Source: an uncultured Acetatifactor sp. | Lineage (GTDB): Bacteria > Bacillota > Clostridia > Lachnospirales > Lachnospiraceae | Length of the DNA: 10,561 nucleotides | Direction: 5' to 3' | Assembly: GCA_910577235.1 (NCBI GenBank) | Contig: CAJTMX010000018.1 | Location: 74,905 to 85,465 of the forward strand | Shown: one piece after another, positions 5,822 to 10,561 of the stretch | How the letters are laid out: every line of letters begins with the position of its first letter | Position numbering within the stretch: position 1 is the first letter of the stretch | The notes under the pieces: generated by a model | The model's input: only the letters and a program-made list of their open reading frames with translations | The model's database searches: none | What the model was told of the DNA's origin: nothing | Position numbers and translations under genes: made by a program

Positions 5822-7657
5822 ATGACATATATGGATTATCCGTTTCCTTACGGGGCCTATTCCCTCGGACAGGAAATAGACGGCATCAGAGTATCTTTCC
5901 CTTCCGAGGACGAGGACTGCGGCGTACTGATCTATCGAAAGGGCAGCGGCAGACTGCTTAAAAAGCATGCGTTTCGGCCTCAGGACAGATTGGGCAGTAT
6001 ACGATATGGCGTGATCATGGGATATAAGGCTGAGCAGATCAGCTATCTGTTTTACAGCGGAGACAGGATTTTTCCTGACCGGTGGGCGCGGGCCTATGAA
6101 ATCAGAGGAAAATACGGCACACCTCATAGCCCCGGAGATTATCGGGCGCTCATAGATACTGTAACTTATGATTGGGGGGAGGATGTGTGTCCGAAGGTTC
6201 CCTATGAAGAAAGCATTTGCTATGGTATGCATGTCAGGGGATTTACCATGCATAACTCCTCCGGTGTAAAAGCAAGGGGAACTTTTGCGGGAATTGGGGA
6301 AAAGCTTGAATATCTACAGCAGCTGGGCATCACTGCCATAGAGCTGCAGCCGGTCTATGAGAGGATAGAGATGGAAAGCAGCGAGGCGCTGCCGGAGAAC
6401 CGGTGCGAGTATCGGCAGCCCAGAGAGCCCAAGTTGAATTACTGGGGATATCAGGAGGGATACTATTACGCGCCAAAGAATAACTATGCATTCGGGGAAG
6501 ATGCCGGTACAGAGCTGCGGGACCTGGTAAAAGCGTTGCATTCCCGAAAAATGGAGATCATATTACAGTTCTATTTTCCGGATCATGTGCCCACGGATGA
6601 GATATTGAATGTGCTGCGGTACTGGAGCTGGTCCTATCATGTGGACGGATTCCATCTGATGGGAGGTTCGCTGCAGATTCACGCGATTGCTGCGGACCCG
6701 GCGCTCAGCGATCGGAAACTTTGGTATTATGATTTTCCCACCGAGCAAATATACGGCTACGAAAAGGCTCCTGTTTACCGGAATCTGGCCTCGTACAACG
6801 ACGGATACCAACAGGAGATGAGGCGGTTTTTGAAGGGGGATGAGGGAATCCTGCAGGCTGCCATGCAGAGGATGCGCTGCAATCCCCGGCAAAAGGGCGT
6901 GATCAATTATCTGACGGATTACGCGGGTTTTACGATGATGGATATGGTGTCCTACGACAGAAAGCACAATGAGGATAACGGAGAGAATAATCGGGACGGG
7001 AACGATCATAATTTCAGCTGGAACTGTGGAGTGGAGGGAACCACCCGAAAAAGGCAGATACTTGGTCTGCGGGAAAAACAGTTTCGCAATGCCTTTACTC
7101 TGCTGATGCTGTCCCAGGGGACTCCTTACTTTTTCATGGGGGATGAGTTTGGAAGAACTCAGAAGGGGAATAACAATCCGTATTGCCAGGACAACGCGGT
7201 GACTTGGGTGAACTGGGGGGATTTGGATAAGAAGAAGGAGCTGTACAACTATGTGCGGGAACTTATCCGGCTGCGCAGAGGACAAGGTATTTTTCATCTG
7301 GAGAGAGAGTGCAGGCTGATGGATTACCGATCCTTCGGCAGCCCGGATATGTCTTACCACGGTTCGGAGGCTTGGAGACCCGGTTGGGAGCCGTATAACC
7401 GTCATATCGGCATTTTGCTCAACGGAGCATATGACAGGGAGGAACAGGAAAAATACTGGTATATCGCAGTCAATATGCACTGGGAAAGTCATGACTTTGC
7501 ATTGCCCAGACTTCCCAAAGGACAAATCTGGCGCAAGGAGCTCAGCACGCGGGCGGGAGAGGGGACACCGCCGCAAAGCGGTGCGGCCGATGTACAGATC
7601 ATTCGGATGGAACCCAGAAGTATTACGCTGTTTTGCGGCGGAAAACAGGAACATTAA
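5822..7657 (+). CDS. GH13 glycogen-debranching-like protein, catalytically degenerate
   Basis: This 611-residue cytoplasmic protein has the architecture of GlgX/isoamylase-type debranching enzymes: an N-terminal beta-rich CBM48-like part (about 1-130), a TIM barrel, and a C-terminal beta domain. Family landmarks remain, including NYWGY (206-210), VDGF (274-277), the HNEDNGENNRDG stretch from 382, and MGDEFGRTQKGNNNPYCQDN (439-458). The catalytic positions are gone: the nucleophile Asp is Met280, the acid/base Glu aligns with Tyr303, the His-Asp pair of region IV is Tyr367-Ala368, and the region I Asp is Gln249. A loop of about 50 residues between regions I and II, including the usual GCGN segment, is missing. 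Hydrolysis is therefore unlikely; glycan binding or regulation is a guess. ATG 5822 is chosen because GAAGGTG ends 8 nt upstream; GTG 5813 in frame is possible. It likely shares a transcript with the next gene. Confidence 0.85.
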   Translation: MTYMDYPFPYGAYSLGQEIDGIRVSFPSEDEDCGVLIYRKGSGRLLKKHAFRPQDRLGSIRYGVIMGYKAEQISYLFYSGDRIFPDRWARAYEIRGKYGTPHSPGDYRALIDTVTYDWGEDVCPKVPYEESICYGMHVRGFTMHNSSGVKARGTFAGIGEKLEYLQQLGITAIELQPVYERIEMESSEALPENRCEYRQPREPKLNYWGYQEGYYYAPKNNYAFGEDAGTELRDLVKALHSRKMEIILQFYFPDHVPTDEILNVLRYWSWSYHVDGFHLMGGSLQIHAIAADPALSDRKLWYYDFPTEQIYGYEKAPVYRNLASYNDGYQQEMRRFLKGDEGILQAAMQRMRCNPRQKGVINYLTDYAGFTMMDMVSYDRKHNEDNGENNRDGNDHNFSWNCGVEGTTRKRQILGLREKQFRNAFTLLMLSQGTPYFFMGDEFGRTQKGNNNPYCQDNAVTWVNWGDLDKKKELYNYVRELIRLRRGQGIFHLERECRLMDYRSFGSPDMSYHGSEAWRPGWEPYNRHIGILLNGAYDREEQEKYWYIAVNMHWESHDFALPRLPKGQIWRKELSTRAGEGTPPQSGAADVQIIRMEPRSITLFCGGKQEH

Positions 7658-7707
7658 CAGATTTGCAGCATAGGATAGAGTAATAAAACGGATAGGAAAT
7701 AAGGCTT

Positions 7708-8046
7708 ATGAACTGTCTGATTATCCTGTTGCTGCTGGCTTGCGGCGGCGGCTTTGGGTGCGGCTGCGGAAATATGCAATGTGGCAATATGTGCTGTCCG
7801 AGACGCAGAGATTGTGAAAATGACTGCTCTTGCAGGGAAAGCAGTGGGCCTGTCAGATGCCCTCAGGTTTCAGGGGAATGTGACTGCTGCGATCATCACG
7901 ATCATGACTGTCACGACCATCACGACCATGATTGCCACGACCATCACGATCACCATGATCGTGACGGTAGGCAGGGCGGCCCTGCCGCATGGAATAGTTT
8001 TCCCAGCATTTCCAGCGGTGAGACCTGCGGCTGTGACGAGGAATAA
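7708..8046 (+). CDS. Cys/His/Asp-rich small protein with metal-ligand repeat
   Basis: A 112-residue protein with 18 Cys and 12 His. It begins with a short hydrophobic stretch, IILLLLACGGG, that resembles a lipobox (LLAC, Cys12) but lacks the usual basic n-region, so export or lipid attachment is uncertain. Residues 12-61 carry many Cys, including CGC, CC and CSC. Residues 63-86 are an 8-residue repeat: HHDHDCHD, HHDHDCHD, then HHDHHDRD. The end has CGC again (107-109). All repeated side chains are metal ligands, so binding or buffering of Zn, Ni, Cu or Co is likely, but the metal cannot be read from sequence. Small Cys-rich proteins with a similar leucine-rich start occur in Lachnospiraceae as I recall, without known function. 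It starts 50 nt after the GH13 stop, with AGGA 10 nt before the ATG, and is followed by a strong terminator. Confidence 0.75.
   Translation: MNCLIILLLLACGGGFGCGCGNMQCGNMCCPRRRDCENDCSCRESSGPVRCPQVSGECDCCDHHDHDCHDHHDHDCHDHHDHHDRDGRQGGPAAWNSFPSISSGETCGCDEE
7894..7965 (+). repeat. Three tandem 24-bp in-frame repeats
   Basis: The units are 7894-7917, 7918-7941 and 7942-7965, encoding HHDHDCHD twice and a diverged HHDHHDRD. The first two encode identical residues with a few synonymous changes, and the third has changed codons. The 24-bp period keeps the frame, so copy number can vary by slippage or unequal exchange without breaking the gene. Confidence 0.85.
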
Positions 8047-8062
8047 TAATTTAGAGATATAC

Positions 8063-8109
8063 GGCAAAGGGACTGTGAAGCTCGCAGTCCCTTTAGCCTT
8101 GTCTTTTTT
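8063..8109 (+). terminator. Rho-independent terminator after the Cys/His protein gene
   Basis: A 10-bp perfect stem, AAAGGGACTG (8066-8075) with CAGTCCCTTT (8085-8094), is extended by GGC/GCC around one bulged A. It closes a 9-nt loop and is followed by TTGTCTTTTTT. It should end the GH13-Cys/His transcript. Confidence 0.88.
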
Positions 8110-8127
8110 AGGGGATTGTGCTATAAT
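8099..8127 (+). promoter_or_regulatory. Predicted promoter of the lactonase-family gene
   Basis: The sequence is TTGTCT (8099-8104), a 17-nt spacer, then TATAAT (8122-8127) with an extended -10 TG at 8119-8120. The -35 box lies inside the T-tract of the preceding terminator. The start would be near 8134, giving a leader of about 40 nt. Confidence 0.65.
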
Positions 8128-8155
8128 TCGGATAAAGCGTTGTAAGAGATGACTT

Positions 8156-8163
8156 GGAGGAGG
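8156..8163 (+). promoter_or_regulatory. RBS that decides the lactonase-family start
   Basis: GGAGGAGG is a near-perfect Shine-Dalgarno. It lies downstream of the in-frame ATG at 8149, ruling that start out. ATG 8173 is 9 nt beyond it; ATG 8167 is only 3 nt from its end (6 nt if the first GGAGG is used). Confidence 0.75.
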
Positions 8164-8172
8164 TATATGGCT

Positions 8173-9225
8173 ATGGCGAAGGAGAAATATGTTGCTTATG
8201 TATCCACATATACAATGGGGGACAGCCATGGTATCAGAGTGTATGACGTGGATATGGAGAAGGGGCGTTTCTCGGAGAAAGATAAGGTGGAGATCACCAA
8301 CTCCTCTTATGTGACCATTTCCCACAATGGCAAGTGTTTGTATTCTATTACCGATTTTGGTGTGGAAGCATATACCATAATGAAAGACGGCAGTCTGGAA
8401 CTGCTGAATTTTGCGCCTATCAATGGAATGAGGGGATGCTATCTGTCTACAGATTATACAGACCGGTATCTCTTTGTGGCCGGGTATCACGACGGCAAGC
8501 TGACAGTGCTTAAAGTCGAGGAAGACGGCTCCATCGGCGGCATCACCGATGAGATATACCACAAGGGTATGGGCAGCCTGTCGGAGAGGAATTTCCGCCC
8601 CCATATCAACTGTGCCCGGATGACCCATGACAATAAATATCTGTTGGTGGCGGATCAGGGCATGGATCATGTGAATGTTTACGGTTTCAATCTGGATAAC
8701 GGAAAATTGCGTATTGCCGATGTGATCCGCAGTGAGATGGAGGCGGCACCCAGACATATCAAGATATCCCAGGACGGTCGTTTTATCTATATAGTGCATG
8801 AGTGGAAGTGCTGCGTGGATGTATACTCCTATGAAGACAGAGAGGGGGTGCCCTATTTCAGCAAGATACAGAGCATCTCCACGGTAAACGATGACGCCAC
8901 CCAGGGCAGCGCTGCCAGTGCGCTGAGCTTTTCTGTGGATTACAATTATCTGATCAGTTCCAACGCGGGAGACAATTCCGTGATCTTGTACAATGTAAAC
9001 AAGGAGGACGGTACGCTGACCAAGAACTTCTGCCTGCCCATCAGCGGCGAATTCCCCAAGGACGCGGATATCTTTCCCAATAATAAGTTTCTGGTATCCT
9101 TAAATCACGAATCCTGTACGCTGACTTTTTTTAAGATTGATGTAAAACATGGTGTTATGACCATGAACGGGGCGCCCATGAAACTGACGGCTCCCAATTC
9201 CATTATTTTTCATAAGCTTTCATAA
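8173..9225 (+). CDS. Lactonase-family beta-propeller protein (6-phosphogluconolactonase-like)
   Basis: A 350-residue cytoplasmic protein of the YbhE-type lactonase family, which folds as a seven-bladed beta-propeller. Blade-like repeats are visible throughout. Examples are YVTISHNGKCLYSITDFGVEAY early on, LLVADQGMDHVNVYGF (157-172), and PRHIKISQDGRFIYIVHE (193-210) followed by VDVYSY, each ending in a V-x-VY strand. Family members hydrolyse 6-phosphogluconolactone in the pentose phosphate pathway, but many are uncharacterised, so the substrate is inferred. No signal peptide is present. It has its own promoter and a strong ribosome site, and is bounded by terminators on both sides, so it is probably monocistronic. 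ATG 8173 is preferred and ATG 8167 would add two residues. No other pentose phosphate gene is adjacent to support the role. Confidence 0.85.
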   Translation: MAKEKYVAYVSTYTMGDSHGIRVYDVDMEKGRFSEKDKVEITNSSYVTISHNGKCLYSITDFGVEAYTIMKDGSLELLNFAPINGMRGCYLSTDYTDRYLFVAGYHDGKLTVLKVEEDGSIGGITDEIYHKGMGSLSERNFRPHINCARMTHDNKYLLVADQGMDHVNVYGFNLDNGKLRIADVIRSEMEAAPRHIKISQDGRFIYIVHEWKCCVDVYSYEDREGVPYFSKIQSISTVNDDATQGSAASALSFSVDYNYLISSNAGDNSVILYNVNKEDGTLTKNFCLPISGEFPKDADIFPNNKFLVSLNHESCTLTFFKIDVKHGVMTMNGAPMKLTAPNSIIFHKLS

Positions 9226-9230
9226 TTCTT

Positions 9231-9271
9231 ACAATAAAAAGGGCTGTCATTCACGGCAGCCCCTTATTTTT
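9231..9271. terminator. Bidirectional terminator between lactonase gene and aroC
   Basis: GGGCTGTC (9241-9248) pairs with GGCAGCCC (9255-9262) across a 6-nt loop. TTATTTTT follows on the plus strand, and the AATAAAAA before it gives a T-tract on the minus strand. It sits 15 nt after the lactonase stop and 3 nt after the aroC stop (minus strand), so it can serve both convergent genes. Confidence 0.85.
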
Positions 9272-9273
9272 CC

Positions 9274-10374
9274 CTATTTTTTATAAAAGCGTTCCAGGCT
9301 GTCCATACGGCAGCACAGATTGGCCATCATAGCGTCTAAGAGGGTGATGGCGGTCATACATTCAAGGACCACCACGGCTCTGGGGACGATAACGGGGTCA
9401 TGACGGCCCTTGATCTGAATGTCCACATCATGACCGGAACTGTCCACGGTCTGCTGGGGAGCATAGATGGAAGGCGTTGGTTTCACGTGAGCCCGCAGCA
9501 GGATATCGCCGCCGTCGCTGATACCTCCCAGAATACCTCCGGCATGATTAGTGACCTTAACCACATGGCCGTCCCGCATGCGGAAAGCATCGTTGTTCTC
9601 ACTGCCATAGCGGGCGGACACGGAGGTCCCGTCGCCGATCTCCACAGCTTTCACCGCGCCGATGGACAGGACGGCCTGGGCCAGCAGCGCGTCCAGCTTG
9701 CAAAAGACGGGATCGCCGATTCCGGCGGGGACGCCGGTCACTTGACATTCCATGACTCCCCCTACGGAGTCCAGACGCTTTATGGCGTCTTCCATATATG
9801 CCACGGCCCTATCGTCGGCTTCCCGGTCAGGCATGGCGGTGCGGGTCTCGAGGATGGCCTGGAAGTCAAACCGTTGGGGGTCTATGGCGACGGGGCCTAT
9901 GGAACGGGTGTAGGCCCGGACTTCTATGCCCAGCTGCCGCAGGATCTTACAGGCGATTGCCCCCGCTGCCACCCGCCCGGCGGTCTCCCGTCCGGAGGAG
10001 CGCCCGCCGCCCCGGTAATCCCGAAAACCGTATTTTTGATCGAAAGTGTAGTCCGCGTGTCCGGGGCGGTAGCAGGAGGCAATATCGCTATAGTCCCGGG
10101 AAATCTGCGAGGTGTTTTTTATCAGCAGAGAGATGGGGCTGCCGGTGGCGCGGCCCTCAAAGACGCCGGACAGGATCTCTACCCGGTCGGCCTCACTGCG
10201 AGAAGTGGTGATGCGGCTCCGGCCGGGTTTGCGCCGGTCCAGATACATCTGAATATCCTCCTCGTCTAACGAAAGGCCCGCGGGACAGCCGTCTACCACA
10301 ACTCCCAGAGCCGGTCCGTGAGACTCCCCCCATGTGGTAATGCGAAACAGATTGCCGAAAGTCGATCCAGCCAT
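9274..10374 (-). CDS. aroC: Chorismate synthase
   Basis: It converts 5-enolpyruvylshikimate-3-phosphate to chorismate, the last shikimate-pathway step, using reduced FMN in the cytoplasm as a homotetramer. All family signatures are present: WGESHGPALG (15-24), YRPGHADYTFDQKYG (102-116), GRSSGRETAGRVAAGA (124-139), NHAGGILGGISDGG (276-289) and GRHDPVIVPRAVVV (323-336). The 366-residue length is normal for a bacterial enzyme, and nothing is truncated. AGGAG lies 8 nt before the ATG and a promoter lies further upstream (10455-10483). No other aro gene is in the window, so aroC appears to stand alone here. The DNA appears more GC-rich than its neighbours by eye, which explains the long antisense open frames across it. 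Confidence 0.97.
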   Translation of the reverse strand: MAGSTFGNLFRITTWGESHGPALGVVVDGCPAGLSLDEEDIQMYLDRRKPGRSRITTSRSEADRVEILSGVFEGRATGSPISLLIKNTSQISRDYSDIASCYRPGHADYTFDQKYGFRDYRGGGRSSGRETAGRVAAGAIACKILRQLGIEVRAYTRSIGPVAIDPQRFDFQAILETRTAMPDREADDRAVAYMEDAIKRLDSVGGVMECQVTGVPAGIGDPVFCKLDALLAQAVLSIGAVKAVEIGDGTSVSARYGSENNDAFRMRDGHVVKVTNHAGGILGGISDGGDILLRAHVKPTPSIYAPQQTVDSSGHDVDIQIKGRHDPVIVPRAVVVLECMTAITLLDAMMANLCCRMDSLERFYKK

Positions 10375-10454
10375 ATATTATTCTCCTTTTCTTCATGCAA
10401 AGTGCCAATGACATAGTTGATGAGTTTTACACATGTCTAACAACATTTTTATAG

Positions 10455-10483
10455 ATTATAGCGAATTTTAAAAAAAATAGCAA
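10455..10483 (-). promoter_or_regulatory. Predicted promoter of aroC
   Basis: On the minus strand, TTGCTA (10478-10483), 17 nt, then TATAAT (10455-10460). The start would be near 10448, giving a leader of about 70 nt. I saw no T-box, terminator or riboswitch-like fold in that leader. The rest of 10484-10561 holds no gene I can support. Confidence 0.55.
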
Positions 10484-10561
10484 CTTTTCGCAAAAAAATG
10501 ATGCAGATTCCTGTCTTTGACAGTAATGAAATGATAAAACTGCAGAAACCCCAGAGTTTTC

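Noticed and set aside
6563..7654. Minus-strand open frame of 363 codons opposite the GH13 gene
   Set aside because: The GH13 frame has clear family blocks. The antisense product has no recognisable motif and no promoter or ribosome site was seen for it.
7654..7681. Possible promoter TTAACA-N16-TAGAGT before the Cys/His-rich gene
   Set aside because: The -10 matches only 4 of 6 and the spacing is not ideal. Cotranscription with the GH13 gene is simpler.
7754..8152. Alternative plus-strand frame through the Cys/His-rich gene giving a Thr/Ile repeat
   Set aside because: It lacks a ribosome site and runs through the terminator hairpin. The 7708 frame starts after a plausible ribosome site, and its repeat consists of consistent metal ligands.
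7870..8799. Minus-strand open frame of 309 codons spanning the Cys/His repeat, terminator and lactonase gene
   Set aside because: It crosses a strong terminator and promoter and is antisense to the lactonase-family gene. Its repetitive end (MVVAIMVVMVV-like) is only the reverse of the His/Asp codon repeat.
9400..10269. Long 289-codon open frame on the plus strand opposite aroC
   Set aside because: It lies fully antisense to a gene with every chorismate synthase signature. Its translation is glycine- and proline-rich without a family pattern, as expected in GC-rich antisense frames.
10511..10523. CTGTC/GACAG hairpin and a consensus-like TTGACA near the right edge
   Set aside because: The stem is only 5 bp, no -10 box lies at a usable distance, and the downstream context is outside the window.

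Overview
The window looks like core chromosome of a strictly anaerobic Clostridia, most likely a Lachnospiraceae gut bacterium. This is inferred from an oxygen-sensitive [FeFe] hydrogenase of the monomeric group B type, a DUF1292 protein, AGGAG/GGAGG-type ribosome binding sites, consensus-like sigma-A promoters and roughly 50% GC. No tRNA, rRNA, CRISPR array, phage gene or transposase gene was seen.

Layout. Positions 1-5213 hold four plus-strand genes with no terminator visible between them: the 3' end of a small coiled-coil protein, a group B [FeFe] hydrogenase, glutamyl-tRNA synthetase (gltX), and a compact UvrD/PcrA-type helicase whose start overlaps the gltX stop by 8 nt. A minus-strand DUF1292 gene (5210-5524) meets the helicase tail to tail, and both stop codons lie in one CTAG tetranucleotide. 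Positions 5525-5821 form a divergent control region. It has a promoter for each direction and, on the plus side, a 140-bp insert with inverted-repeat ends and 9-bp flanking near-identical direct repeats. The insert would fold as RNA into a closed multi-hairpin structure. Downstream are a glycogen-debranching-like GH13 protein that has lost its catalytic residues (5822-7657) and a tiny Cys/His/Asp-rich protein with an 8-residue metal-ligand repeat (7708-8046). A strong terminator follows, and its T-tract also serves as part of the next promoter. Then come a 7-bladed-propeller lactonase-family protein (8173-9225), a bidirectional terminator, and a minus-strand chorismate synthase, aroC (9274-10374), with its own promoter.

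How the genes fit together. The hydrogenase disposes of fermentative electrons. GltX supplies Glu-tRNA, and in Firmicutes usually also mischarged Glu-tRNA(Gln). The helicase handles DNA repair or replication intermediates. AroC ends the shikimate pathway, and the lactonase relative may act in sugar-phosphate metabolism. These are mostly independent housekeeping functions rather than one pathway. The unusual parts are the 5637-5794 insert, the dead GH13 enzyme it precedes, and the metal-ligand-repeat protein that shares that transcript.
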